64,000 nucleotides of DNA from Orientallactaga sibirica (taxonomy: Eukaryota; Chordata; Mammalia; Rodentia; Dipodidae): contig JAEOAD010000029.1 in the NCBI GenBank assembly GCA_036365145.1, forward strand, positions 18,606,001 through 18,670,000. The letters are read 5' to 3'. A program made the position numbers and the translations under genes. The notes below the pieces were generated by a model. The model saw only the letters and a program-made list of their open reading frames with translations. It had not been told where the DNA came from and did no database searches. Below, piece by piece: positions 33,886 through 45,365 of the stretch (position 1 is its first letter; each line of letters opens with the position of its first letter).

Positions 33886-34766
33886 AGCACACAGATTTTG
33901 GGAGTAATCAACTGCACGCTGATTGGTCATGAGACTCTCTCGGGGTGAAGGATTCATATCTAATAGTGAGAACAAGTCAGACGCCTATGGCTTGGAAAGT
34001 CATAGACCCTAGAGAGATGTCCCCATTGTTCCTTGTCTAAAAAGAGAGGGTATGTCTAGCAAAAAATCTTTTAATTGTAAGTGGACTCCAGATGCATGTA
34101 CCATCTTGTGCATCTGGCTTATGGGATCCTGGGGAATTGAACCTGGGTCCTTTAGTGTTACAGGAAAATGCTTTAACTGCTAAGCCATCTCTGCAGCCCC
34201 AGCAGAAATTTTTAAATGTCTATGCTTATTCCCTTTGATCCATGCTGCTCCCTCTTAGTTAGAAAATTTGCTTTTTACAGATGGAGGGACTATAGGGGAG
34301 ACCCAAGACCTAACAGTTCCACAATAAAAGAAAACTGACTGCCTAGCATGAGAAGAATCATCTCTGTCACATCTGCAGGGCCCAGGAGTCATTACAGCAA
34401 AAGTGGCTAATTAAATATAAGTGCTACTGTCATGGCTAGCCTGAATGTCCTCCAGGAAAATGATGGTAGATGCTGCGAAAACTCAACTCATCAAAGCAGA
34501 AAATCAGAGGCTACTGGGACTTCAACACTATAGTAGGCTTACAACATGCCCTCTACGACTCAGGGAGCATTGGGGAAGAAGGGACAGAAAGATTGTAAGA
34601 GCAGCGGGGTGGAAGGAGTATCCTGGGCAATTTTTATCCACTCCGAGCCTGACTTTCATGTCCTCACACTGAATACATAGAATTTGGGGGGACTTTAGTG
34701 AAATGGGAATAGGGAACATACATGCAATATATTTAAACAAAGTGGGTAAATAAATAAAAATTAAAA
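33886..34766 (+). mobile_element. L1 3' UTR, 5' truncated, interrupted by a SINE
   Basis: Starts near CACACAGATTTTGGGAG, includes AATCAACTGCACGCTGATTG, GGGTGAAGGATTCATATC, GGAAGAAGGGACAGAAAGAT and GAATTTGGGGGGACTTTAG, and ends in AAATAAATAAAAATTAAAA. 'Caaccaactgct' and 'agaagggacagaaagat' blocks recur at the same distance from the 3' end in the L1 at 57-58 kb, showing that both are the same kind of element. A Dip-like SINE sits at about 34076-34200. Confidence 0.7.
34076..34200 (-). mobile_element. Truncated Dip-like SINE inside L1 UTR
   Basis: GTGGACTCCAGATGCATGTA, CATCTTGTGCATCTGGC, GGGGAATTGAACCTGGGTCC and head complement GCCATCTCTGCAGCCC: only the 5' 60% of the element is present, with no CT tract or tail. 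AGCAAAAAATCTTTT and AGCAGAAATTTTTAA on its flanks could be a diverged TSD. Confidence 0.88.
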
Positions 34767-36620
34767 TGTCATATAAATATAATGAATTATGAAAATTTTA
34801 GATAATCAAACAAGAGGCAGAATTCTTTTGGCTAAAACTTATAGTATAAATATTTCAATATGTCTTTTTAAGAAATGGTTCTATTATAACTTTATGAATC
34901 ATAAGTAAACGTGGAAGGAATGCAAAGGCTCTATTATGGAAAACTGCTACATGTATTTATCTATAATATCTTAAAACCTTAACATATGTCTCAATTTAGG
35001 ATGAGTTTACATCTGCATAAACATTTCCTAAGGTGAATATGCATTTAATATTCTGGACCTACTGATCCCCAGATGTTAAAAACAGTACAGCACTGACTGT
35101 GGGTTATTTCCACTCATGATTGCCTGGCTGACTGACAGCTATGTTTTCATGCCACTGCGCAGTATCACAAAGAAGTGTCACATCACATATCACTACCCTG
35201 GGGAAATATTAAAATTTAAGTCATGCTTCTATTAAATATTAATTGCTTTGGTAAAGCCATGAAAAATCAAAACCTGATCAATGTTAACAGCAGAATATGG
35301 GGACCATCTGTATATTATAATAATATATAAAGGTTTGGTATCTTTTAAATTTCTCTTCAAGGTACAGATCCTATTTCCAATGTTAATGTTCCCTTATGTT
35401 TAGAGTTGAAGATGTTTGGGTGTTTGGATATCTTATTATCTGTGGTAGGTTGATTTAATAGTCATGGTGTTATAGAAGATAGCATTAGAGTAACAAGTTT
35501 TCCCCACCATTTACTTTTATTTCAATAAAATGTGTTGATCCCCATGTGGAATAGTTGAATTTCCATATGAAAAGTCATACTTCTCAGTTGCTCTGGGGAG
35601 TGTTTCAAGACTCATGAAGCAGACCTGGATGTGCTGGTGTTGCACAATGGTTGGGATTCTATATAAAATATACTGGGAAAAGGAGGAAATCAGCCCATGC
35701 AAACCCAAGCTTCCTGTGTAAATGTGTCTGCTACTGCTGTCATAACTGGTAGAGATGACAGACCAACTTCAGCCTTCAATAGAGACTACAGAGTTACCCT
35801 CCAGAATACCTCCAATTCTTCAGCCTCAGCATAGGTGCTCATCATTTGCCCCCCTGCCCTGCTTGTTGGATTAAACAGCTAATGTATGTTCTGTCTCTCC
35901 TAGACACAGAGGGTTATTGAGCTATCTAGTCTCCATGTATGTAAACCAACCAAATAGAACCCTATAGATACACATATACATAGATTTATGAATGAAACCT
36001 ATGTATATGTTACATCTTTTGGTTGTGATCCCTAAGAGAACACACAATAATACACCTGCCATTATCTCAGTGATTACATAGGCTTTTAAACAAATTATCC
36101 TTTTGTTTTGCTATTATTGTAAATACATTTATTAAAAAATACAATTTCTTTTACCCAGTTTCCTCTAATGAAATCTTGATAAATTGTACACAATCTTTGT
36201 GCCTCTGATAAATTCAAGAATATTTCCATCACTGCAAAGTCCTTCCAATTTGTCTTATAAACACGGCTATTTTTCATAGATTCACAGTTCCTTCATAATC
36301 TCAGGAAGCACCATTTCAAATTAGAATTATACAATGTGTCATCATTTTGAATTGACTATTTTCCTTCAGCACTTTGTCAGTTGAAAGATATAAAACTTGA
36401 TTCCAGTTTTTTGGTGATTTCAAATCAAGTCATGATGTTAAAAGGATGTCCCCTACCTATTAAATGTATCTATCAGTTTTGTAACATCAAAGTTTATGTT
36501 TATTAAATTACATAACATTTCAAATTTTAATGGATACTGTGTCTTGATAATCATAAATTATTATGAAAATTGAAAGGCAAAATTATAGATTTGCCTGCAT
36601 TTAATAAAGAGATCCTGGAG
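34767..36620. other. Single-copy AT-rich DNA
   Basis: About 1.85 kb without a recognised gene or young repeat. A less AT-rich block at 35080-35210 might be conserved non-coding DNA. The part beyond about 36.35 kb may already be antisense L1M relic sequence. Confidence 0.4.
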
Positions 36621-36858
36621 GGCTGGAGAGATGGCTTAGCGGTTAAGGCACCTGCCTCCTAAGCCTAAGAACGCTGGTTCCAATCTCCAGTGGTTCCAAT
36701 CTCCAGATCCCACATTTAGCCAGATGCAAAATGATGCAAGGGCACAATGCCACACTTGACCACAAGGGGGTGCATGCATCTGGATTTTGTTCTCAGCAGC
36801 TGAGAGCCTGCTGGCGCACCCATTTCTATCTGTCTTCCTCTCCCTCTCTGCCTCTCTC

Positions 36859-36889
<31 letters not shown>

Positions 36890-36895
36890 AGAAAA
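36621..36895 (+). mobile_element. Dip-like SINE, type B with duplication, perfect TSD
   Basis: GGCTGGAGAGATGGCTTAGC head, GGTTCCAATCTCCAG twice in tandem (about 36676-36710), GACCACAAGGGGGTGC, CAGCAGCTGAGAGCC, CT tract and A27 tail. Flanked by AAAGAGATCCTGGAG at 36606-36620 and 36896-36910, a perfect 15-bp TSD. The long tail and perfect TSD mark it as young. Confidence 0.97.
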
Positions 36896-36939
36896 AAAGA
36901 GATCCTGGAGTTAATTTTAATCATATTTATTAGCAAGGG

Positions 36940-37560
36940 GAAATGATGTGTATGGGGTTTATGTGAACATGCATCTCCATTACTTTGTGGAAAATCACAA
37001 GGGTGGAATTGGTGAGTTATAGGATGAAATTTTGTAAAGAAATTGTCAAACACAATGCAGGATGGACCTTACATCCTTACCAGCTATGCAGAACCAACCC
37101 ATTTCCCACACAATTCTCTTCAGAACCGAGTGTTGTCATTAGAAATAGTTTTGGCCTTTCTGATGCATTCAAAGTGACATTTTACTGGGGATTTACCTGG
37201 AGTTTCTCCCACAGGTTACAATGTTCAGCAAATGATTCATTGTAATACAATTCGTCCATAATGAAACACATCTTCAGATGTCACAGGTGAATTGTTGCTT
37301 ATGGTTCATTATTCTAGATACAAGTGCTTTTATGATGTCTGCTTTGTGAAAACGTCCTCCTTTTTTGTTAATTAAATTTCATGGTTTTCCTTTAGACTTT
37401 GTCTTTTGCTCATTACTCTTGCAAAAATATGTCATTTTACTTTACCGTTTTTTGAGATTTCCTGTACATTTGCTATTGACTTTCCGTTTGATTCTTTGGT
37501 TTTAGACCACACAGTGAAGTGGTTTCATTCTTTTAAATCTCCAAAGACTTGTTTAGGAGT
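36940..37560 (-). mobile_element. Ancient L1M relic, antisense
   Basis: Plus strand reads TTTATGTGAACATGCATC, AGGGTGGAATTGGTGAG, GAAATTGTCAAACACAATGC, CAGCAAATGATTC, ATTCTAGATACAAGTGC and TCTGCTTTGTGAAAACG. These follow in order the familiar antisense mammalian L1M sequence ('...gtggaattgctgggtcatatgg...gaactgccaaactg...attctggatacaagtcc...gctttgcaaatattttc'). About a third of bases seem changed, so it is old. The 86-codon frame at 36985-37245 is a by-product. Confidence 0.6.
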
Positions 37561-37979
37561 TTAACTTATGAGACATCCAGTGACATTGAATTGACTGTGG
37601 ATTGTTTATTATGGATAGGCTGTTACAGAAGTGCCTATTGGATCCCATTGTTCAATCTATTGCTTATGTTGTTATCATAAGTGGTTATGTTTCTGGATAT
37701 TATTGAGAACAAGCATTGAAAGTCAAATTATAATTGCAATTTTTTAAATTGTTCTTTAAGTTAATAAGTCACCTAGCATATTTACTCTGCTGCTCTGCTA
37801 TTTAGTGACGACACATTTATCATTGTTTTGTCTTTTTGGTAAAATGGTTCCACTGTACTTAATTATTATTTCTGTTTCTACTTACTTTTTATGTATGAAG
37901 TCATCTTTTTTGGCTATCAGAAATGTTTTTATTTATAAAATAGCTACTTAAAATAAACATCTCTAAATATAAACACTTC

Positions 37980-38960
37980 ACAAGAGACCCTGACTGGTGA
38001 TGGAGACCTCCATGGGTGCCTCCTGATTCACCAGGATTTTAAGGCGTGTGCATTGGAGGAGCACAGGTTGTAAGGCTGGACTTAATTCCCTTTCTTAAGA
38101 GACAAAATTCAGTTTCCCATTTCAAGGCAAGCTTCATATCTAGGGGAAATCTGAAGCACAGGATTAGCAAACACCTCCCGTACTGGGGAGGAGGTCTCAT
38201 CAGGCACTTTAGGATCTGTTTACCTTTGAAGACTGTCTTGGAAGCATGAAGTTAGAGGTGAAACACAAACACCCCACTTCTAAGTCTCAGCCACATGGGT
38301 TATGTATTGAGCATCTTTGGATGTAACTGGATGGCAGTAGTGTGCTTGGATGGAGGAGAAAGGCATCCAGTCTTCCTACAGGCTTGACTTAATATCCATG
38401 CAGCACAAGTACTTTCAATGGCTGGAGCACTGACCCTGTTATTCTAGGAAGCCTATCAGTTAGTGAATACAAGGAGAGTGTGTCAGAAGACATCACACAA
38501 AGACAGTATAAGGTAGAGGTACTATCAGGAAGGCGCAGGTGGCTGTGTAAAATGAAGACCCTAAACACTTAGCCAAAAAAAGCAGTTGGATTAAGTAAGA
38601 TTGGTATTTTAGTAACTTTAGAAATTAGGGGTGCCTATGTGTTAGAGAAAAGGTGTGCTGAATATTGGAGGTGTCTTGGAAGCTTTGACACACTAGGTTT
38701 GGTGCAATCTTGACAAAATCCTTGCCACATACCAGGTGTGATCTTGGAAGGCTCCCAAGGCTGTGGTGTTCTCTCTTCATCTAAGTGGATTTCTGGTCAG
38801 TTGACCACAGAACATGAGAAGAGAGCTTCCTGTAGACACACAGTGAAGGTCTTCTGACTGGCAGTTTCTCATTTCCAAAGGCTGACTCCAGAACTTGCCT
38901 CTCTTTTTATGGTCAATGAATCATTTGTGAGCTCACTCTGAAATTCTAGAAATTCTAGTG
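37980..38960 (-). mobile_element. Ancient L1M 3' UTR relic, antisense
   Basis: GGTGATGGAGACCTCCATGG, GATTCACCAGGATTTTAAGG, GGTTGTAAGGCTGGAC, CCCATTTCAAGGCAAGC, ATCTGAAGCACAGGATTAGC and AGACATCACACAAAGACAG match my memory of antisense L1ME/L1MC 3' UTRs ('...tgccacctgattcaccaggattttagg...'). Base composition is less AT-rich than the surroundings, consistent with that UTR. Not checked against a library. Confidence 0.5.
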
Positions 38961-39726
38961 AGCATTGAGGTTTATAAGAGAACAAAGCTTATCTTGAAGT
39001 CATCTTTTGATGTCACTTCGGGTTTGCCTTAATAATTACCTGTAAAATATATTTTTACCCTTTTAAATTAATTGACTCATATTTTTGCTTGCCAAGATAT
39101 TTTTTCATAGTCTTCGTGACACCTTTCCTTTCTTGTTTACTTTTTATAATGAAGAATTCCATTAGCTATTCAATGTAGGCTGCTGGTGAGACATTCTTAT
39201 TCCCTTTAACAGAGACTGTTAATTTCTTCTTCATTTTTTGGGAACATTTTCACTGTGTATGGAATTATTTTTCTTTAGCACTTAATAGATACTGGGCAAA
39301 TTCTGGTTTAAAAATATCTGGTATCATTAAAGTACACTTTTTCCCCTCCAGATAGCTAAACTATTAGTTTTTGGAAACTGCTTTCAGGAATGTCTACTTA
39401 AATTTCTGAAGTTGAGGTACATTCCTTTTTCCGCGAGTTTATTCTAGCTGGGATGTACTTATATTCTTAAATATTTAAATGTATATGGTAAATGATATAT
39501 GGAGAATTTATGGTCATTACGTCTTGGGTTACGTTTTTAACCTCATCTTCTCTCTCCTTTCTTCTAGACATCAAATGGCATGAACGTAATAACCATTGTT
39601 ATAGACCTACAGATATCTTAGTTTTTTAATTTATTTTACATCATTCTATTTATAGCATTATCCCCATGATTAACTTTTTTCTATCTTTCATTTCACTGAT
39701 TTATCAAATATGTTCCATGAACTGCA

Positions 39727-39770
<44 letters not shown>
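39727..39770. repeat. (GATA)n microsatellite, 11 units
   Basis: Eleven ATAG/GATA units without interruption; probably length-polymorphic. Confidence 0.97.
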
Positions 39771-39771
<1 letters not shown>

Positions 39772-39879
39772 AAGAATACTATCTACTTTACTGATGCTTT
39801 CTGTACTTTTTTATTATTGTTTTGAAGCATGTATGCAATTGTTGTTTGGGGCATTTTTTTATGATTAGTCTAAAATCTT

Positions 39880-39936
39880 TTTAAATATTTTATTATTTAT
39901 TTATTTATTTATTTGAGAGAATAAACGAGGCAGAGT

Positions 39937-39975
<39 letters not shown>

Positions 39976-40124
39976 GGTGCGCCAGGGCCTCCAGCCACTG
40001 CAAACGAACTCAAGATGCATGTGCCTACTTGTGCATCTGGCTTATGTGGGTCCTGGAGTATCTAACCAGGATCCTTTGGCTTTGCAGACAAGTTCCTTAA
40101 CCACTAAGCCATCTTTCCAGCCCC
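39880..40124 (-). mobile_element. Dip-like SINE, type A, with perfect TSD
   Basis: TATTTATTTATTTATTTGAG tail, a 30-base GA tract, GGTGCGCCAGGGCCTCC, AGCCACTGCAAACGAACTC, TGTGCATCTGGCTTATG and head complement GCCATCTTTCCAGCCCC. TSD TAGTCTAAAATCTT at 39866-39879 and 40125-40138. It cleanly splits older L1M sequence. Confidence 0.97.
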
Positions 40125-40620
40125 TAGTCTAAAATCTTAATCAGTGAATTCTAACATTTTGCCATTTCTTCATTGGTGTCATTAATTATTCATTTTTCCC
40201 ACTCAATTAGATTCTGGATTACTAATAGAGTTAGTGATTTTTAACTGAAAGACAGTTTATATATTTCAAAATTCTTATTGAATTTGATGTTTCAACTGGT
40301 TTGTTTTGATATCATTATGATACACGAAGAGGAAATGTCTCCTCTGTTTTGTAAATGTCCATATCCTTTCTTTTTCCCATCTTCACTTAAAGGAATGTGA
40401 CAACTTGTTATTATTAGGTAAAGATGAATGTTGCTGCTCCCCTAGTATTCTCTGTAGACACCATGGTAAATATGTGCAAAAACGACTGGGTTGTAAGAGG
40501 TCATGATACTCATTGGTCTTCACTAAGGCCAACAAGCAGGGAAATGCAAGCACCCAAATGGATATATTGCATAAGAGTTTTTCCATTACTAGATTATTCC
40601 TATACTAGAGAGATCTTGAA

Positions 40621-42499
40621 TTTGGGGGGATTTTTTTTTCTTGTAGTTGGCATTTCGGGGTCATAGGCTTCCACTTTATGTTGTTGAAGTCTGGAGTATA
40701 TGATGCAAAAATCAAACAAACAAAATAGCAAGGAAATGACTTCCTGTTAGTTCTGCAAGTCCCTAGATTTCTGGTTTTGATGCCTCAATTATCCACTTTA
40801 AAAGTTTTCATATATATCTTTTAGATAATTTCCAAATAATCCAATTGTAATTAGAGGGAAAAAGAGGGCCAAATAACCCATTCCATGTTTGCAGAAGAAA
40901 AGGCTCAGCTTTTCATAGCATTATAATTGATTTAATCATGTTTGATACATTATCAGCAATTATAGTTTTTAATCTTAATAAAGTTCAAAATGCTACAGAT
41001 TCAGTTATTAGTGGTTCTTTTAAGTTGTGCAATAGCTAATTTTGACATAGCCATAACATTCTGCTAAATTTGGTAGGTTTTACACTGTAGTTCTCATTTA
41101 GCCTTATTTCTATAAGTCACTGTTTCTGTGTTCCTGCTATGAGCATTTCTGTTATAATAGTGATCACCAGAGGCTTGTTCTTTAACAGATGCATTAGTAA
41201 GTTTTGAAGGAAAGCTATTTCTTGAGTTTTCTATAGTGATTACAGACTATCTCTACTATTTTCATTTGAATGTTGAAGAGAGTAGATATAAAAACTCTGA
41301 TATCAGGTTTCTTTATTGTTCTAAATATGGATATTTCTTCTCATGTGATAAAACTGTGAAAATTTCTGTTAGTAATCAGTAATAATTTAATATTCTTAAA
41401 ATCATTTTAGTTTTCTCTGAATCACTTTTTGCAGCATATATGATAATACTCTTTGTGTCTATTTAGGGTCATTTTATTTTATTCTTTGTACATTTTATAT
41501 TCTATGTGCATGTATGAGATAATATGAAACTTTTTATATATGTGTATATTTTATAACATGAATGTTGTCAATGTATGTTGAACTTTTGCATTTTAGAAAA
41601 ATAAGAGTAGTGTGAGTGACATCACATGATAACTTTCATATAAAGTAAATATTAAGATTTTTTAAAATAATTATTTTAAACATTTTAAATAATTATTCAT
41701 AAAGAAAGTCAAATCTATTTGAATGTAAACAAGTAATTTTAAAATATGAAAATGTGGGGTTGTGATTTAAAAGATGTTAATATAGGTATTTAATAGAAAA
41801 TTAGGATAATTTTCTGTATTTATTGGTTTTCATTTACATGGTAAAGAGTTGTGATGGATATCTGCTCTGCATTGGTCAGTGAATCAGCAGAGATACACAA
41901 CCTTACACAAAAGAACATCTGGGAAAGAGAGAGCAATAGCTGTGGAGATGAGCAATGTACATTTTATGTATGGAAATGCCATAGTGATACCCATAATTTT
42001 TATAATTATATATGTTAATCAAAACCAAATTTTAAGAAGTCTTTTGATCAATCTGATATGCTTTACTCATCATTCCATTTCAAAAAGCCCACTATTGCTG
42101 GGGCAGAATGGGCTTTTGATAACTCTTTGTTTAATTAAATGAATGAGGAAGTTTTTCGTCTCTTAGGGAAGAGGCTTATGATCAAACACAGATAAGATAT
42201 AAAATACCTGACATTTCAAAATTAGATTCATCCAGAAATGCATAAGAAATTAATAGAAGATCAAATACGGAGGACTCATATTATGAAAAACAAGGGGTTC
42301 ATTAAGGGTATGACAAGCAAAGAAAGCATAAGCAAATGAGAAACACTGGAAGGAGGTCAGCAGCAGCTTTATGGAAGGCTGCCTAAAGGTAGGTGAGGCA
42401 CAGAAACAATTGGATTTGATCATAAGAGGCTATTGATTATTTGGAAAACTAAGTTCCATAACACTGGGAGAACATTACTTCCAGCCTTTATTTTATGTT
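40621..42499. other. AT-rich DNA, possibly further L1M decay
   Basis: About 1.9 kb without a gene or a repeat I can name with confidence. Parts (41.0-41.5 kb) have the T-rich look of antisense L1, but no ordered landmarks convinced me. The 87-codon frame at 41879-42142 has no recognisable features. Confidence 0.35.
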
Positions 42500-42577
42500 T
42501 CAGTGCTAGGGCAGAGTTCTGGGCCTTGTACATGCTAATAAAGGGCTCTTCTAACTGATCTACAGACCCAACCCCAA
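42500..42577 (-). mobile_element. ID-type SINE fragment
   Basis: CAGTGCTAGGGCAGAGTTCT, GGGCCTTGTACATGCTAAT, CTCTTCTAACTGATCTACAG and ACCCAACCCC follow the antisense ID element ('ggtgctggggattgaacccagggccttgcacatgctaggcaagcgctctaccactgagctac...'). Diverged; could also be the head of a B4. Confidence 0.65.
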
Positions 42578-42618
42578 TTTTCAGTCTATTTTCCTAATTG
42601 TAAAGGGCATTGACTTTT

Positions 42619-42896
42619 TTTTTTTTGGGGGAGAGACAGAGACAGAGAGAGAGAGAGAGAGAGAGACGCGAAAGGAAGAGGAAGACAGATAGAGATGGGC
42701 GTGCCAGCAGCCTCTCAGCTGCTGCGAATGAAATCCAGATGTGTGTGCCCCCTTGTGGTCAAGTGCGGCATTGCGCCCCTTTTGCATCTGGCTAAACATG
42801 GGACCTGGAGATTGGAACCACTGGAGATTGGAATCAGTGTTCTTAGGCTTAGGAGGCAGGTGCCTTAACCGCTAAGCCATCTCTCCAGCCCAATGA
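42619..42896 (-). mobile_element. Dip-like SINE, type B with duplication, with TSD
   Basis: Purine tract, GGGCGTGCCAGCAGCCTCTC, CCCCCTTGTGGTCAAGTGC, then GGAGATTGGAACCACTGGAG with GATTGGAATCAG directly after (tandem duplicate, about 42805-42840), and CCATCTCTCCAGCCC. CATTGACTTTT at 42608-42618 recurs at 42897-42907. Retained CpGs (GACGCG, GCGGCATTGCGCC) suggest a young copy. Confidence 0.94.
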
Positions 42897-42907
42897 CATT
42901 GACTTTT

Positions 42908-43528
42908 GTCATCAGATATGTTGGTCTTTTATTTTTAGGATCTAAATCTGAGATGTATTGAAAACTGATTGAAAGTTTGGAAATATGTCAATTTTTAACA
43001 TCAGTGGTTCAACTTTACACTAATCACCTAATATAAACCCTTTTTTATCAAGTTATCCAGAATAGTATCTTCTCTCTTACAAGAATGATAGATAATGTGT
43101 GTGAGAGAGAGAGACTGAAATCCAGCTCATGATTAATGGCTTACAATGTTATTTCACTACACAGTACAAATCAGTGCTTGATGAAATTCACCTTAACTGC
43201 AGAATTTAACACTGCAAAAAATTGACAATTGACAGTTGAACAACTTTAGTTAATAATGGCATTTAAGCATTATCAGGGGTTTTGTACAACACTCTGAGCA
43301 CTTAAGTTTATTTGATTAAACTCTGAAGAGAAGCCTAATGGTTTTCAGATTCTAAGCTTCATATTCTAATGGATTCTAGAGGGTTTTAACATGCCTTGCT
43401 CTCCAAGAATTAGTTTTCACCATTAAGGCATGGCATTCCCATACTAGTATGAATGTTACCATATGAAAATTGAAGAATAAAAATTGATAGCTCATTCATA
43501 CACATGAAAATCAACAGATCGCCTGCTT
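42908..43528. other. Single-copy DNA
   Basis: No gene or repeat recognised. Confidence 0.45.
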
Positions 43529-43543
43529 AAAAATGACATACAG

Positions 43544-43681
43544 AGGCCGGGCGTGGTGGCGCACGCCTTTAATCCCAGCACTTGGGAGGCAGAGGTGGGA
43601 GGATTGCCGAGAGTTTGAGGCCAGCCTGAGACTACATAGTGCATTGCAGGTCAGCCTGGATTAGAGTGAACCCCTACCTCG

Positions 43682-43710
<29 letters not shown>
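43544..43710 (+). mobile_element. Young B1 SINE with perfect TSD
   Basis: GGCCGGGCGTGGTGGCGCAC, GCCTTTAATCCCAGCACTTG, GGAGGATTGCCGAGAGTTTG, GACTACATAGTGCATTGCAG, and CCCTACCTCG before an A-run of more than 30. AAAAATGACATACAG occurs at 43529-43543 and again at 43711-43725. The intact CpGs in the 5' end (box A region), the long pure tail and the TSD all point to recent insertion. Overlapping minus frames of 69 and 92 codons just translate the poly-A. Confidence 0.98.
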
Positions 43711-43717
<7 letters not shown>

Positions 43718-43725
43718 ACATACAG

Positions 43726-44279
43726 GACATACAACAGAAACATTGGAGAATGATATTGATAGTTGCATGACAAAGAAAAATGAGAGAAGATTGTGGGCAA
43801 GAGGGAAGATAGACAAGTAAAATAATTGTAAAATAAAGTCATCTTTATTGTAAGTAACATTTCTATATTTATTCAAAGTCCTATACAGGTATTTTACAAT
43901 ATGAGGAACTAAAATATCAATATCCTGGCCTGGGTTCATTTTTCAATGTTGTTTTTCAAATCCTATAACTTTATTAATTTCTTCAGCAAACCAAACTCTG
44001 TCTCTCAGAAATTACTCTGTGCATCCTGCTTCATTGTCTCATTGTCAGAACCATTCCTGACCAGCCTAGCTAAAGTGAATTTCTATGAGCTTATAGTACA
44101 ATCTTTACCATTCATTTCCTTGTTAGCATTTTCTAAATGTCAATTTAATTTTCTTCTTATATTAATGTATTTCACTACTTAATTATATGTTATTCTATGG
44201 CATATATGTAGATGTATGCCATATATATATATATATTTGCATGCATGCATGTGTGTGTGCACATACACACACATGTGTG
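43726..44279. other. Single-copy DNA with short simple repeats
   Basis: No gene recognised. ATATATATATAT, GCATGCATGCATG and CACACACATGTGTGCA at 44220-44281 form a run of alternating purine-pyrimidine steps. Confidence 0.45.
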
Positions 44280-44430
44280 CAGGGCCTCTTGTCACTGCAA
44301 ATGAGCTCCAGATGCATATGACACATTTTGTTTATTTTGTATTTGCCTTTATATGGATCCTGTAGAATCAGTCCCTGGACTGGCCACCTTTGCTAATGAG
44401 TGCCTTTAATTGCTGAGTATCTCACCAACT
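44280..44430 (-). mobile_element. Dip-like SINE, type A, partial
   Basis: GCAGGGCCTCTTGTCACTGC, AAATGAGCTCCAGATGCATA, ATGGATCCTGTAGAATCAG and GAGTGCCTTTAATTGCTGAG. The CT tract and tail have been replaced by the alternating repeat on its left. Confidence 0.82.
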
Positions 44431-45214
44431 TATTTCTTGATAGCCCTCTAAGCATTTCGTGTAGATAGTATCACATAGTATATATGTTTCATCTGTTAAT
44501 TTTGGCTTTTGGCCAGACTGCTGAGTATTCCTGAGTCTCTGAAAGAAAGTAGATTATATTCTAGTTCCTACAGTAATAATGGCTAAGGCACAAAAGTAGT
44601 AAGAGATAGTTTATCTACTTCCTTGTCATGTCAGCCTAGGGAATTAAAATGAATTTCTTGTCTATCAAGGAATGCACAGAAATTATTTACTAACCTTTTA
44701 TGAGGTTGATTGTGAAAGAATGCTCTGAAACTTTGTAGAATTTACTGAGCCCTATTTCATTCTGTGGAAATTAGAAGTTTACTATTATTCTTGGTTTTCT
44801 AGAGACACCATATCAATTGCACCATATCAATTGCATTCCCTTACTCTACGTGGCCCCTTCAATAGGAAAGAAGTGAAGGAAAGAATTTCATCATTTCCCT
44901 GTCACCTAATTCTTACCATTAAGACAATGAGACTGGGTTTTCTTGCTAATCTGTAATTTTCCAGGCAATTGAGGGCATAAATATATTTAACATCTTCACT
45001 ATATATAAAGACAGAGATTATGGGCTTCATAGCTCTTGATTTCACAATAAAGTATTGAAACAACTCATGTAAACCACATTTGACTTATAGCTAATATTTG
45101 TTGTCAATCAACATGACCTCCTATTATTTTCGTGAATTTTAATTCATAAGGAATTTGATCACTGAGATCTGTGGTGCTTGTCCTGCTTCTTTCTGGGATG
45201 GTTCTTTAATCTTT
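44431..45214. other. Single-copy DNA
   Basis: No gene recognised. A 13-base segment CACCATATCAATT is duplicated in tandem near 44807-44833. Confidence 0.45.
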
Positions 45215-45365
45215 CTGCTTCAGTTTGATTATGAAATGTTCCCATCAGCTCTTGTGGTGAAGGCTTGGAAACCAACTTTTGGCACTATGTATGCTAGTGC
45301 TGGAAGCATTAGCTTTGCTGGAGGAAGTAGTCACTGGGTTTATGCCAAAAAATAAAGATATTGTG
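45215..45365 (+). mobile_element. LTR-like rodent repeat, partial
   Basis: AGTTTGATTATGAAATGTTC, CATCAGCTCTTGTGGTG, TTGCTGGAGGAAGTAGTCAC and ATGCCAAAAAATAAAGATA correspond to the start, middle and polyadenylation region of the repeat at 25.9 kb, with the centre missing. Confidence 0.55.

Larger units (their letters stand above)
39180..40620 (-). mobile_element. Ancient L1M relic, antisense, interrupted by a SINE
   Basis: GCTGCTGGTGAGACATTC, GGAACATTTTCACTGTGTAT, TTTTCTTTAGCACTTAATAG, TTATGGTCATTACGTCTTGG, GATTAGTCTAAAATCTTAAT-type and GTGAATTCTAACATTTTGCC follow the antisense L1M order ('ttttcactgggtatagaattc...tttctttcagcacttt...ggccattatttcttc...tctgataattccaacatctg'). It is split by a (GATA)n tract and a Dip-like SINE (39880-40124). 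Same orientation as the pieces at 37-39 kb, so they may be one decayed element or several. Confidence 0.6.
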
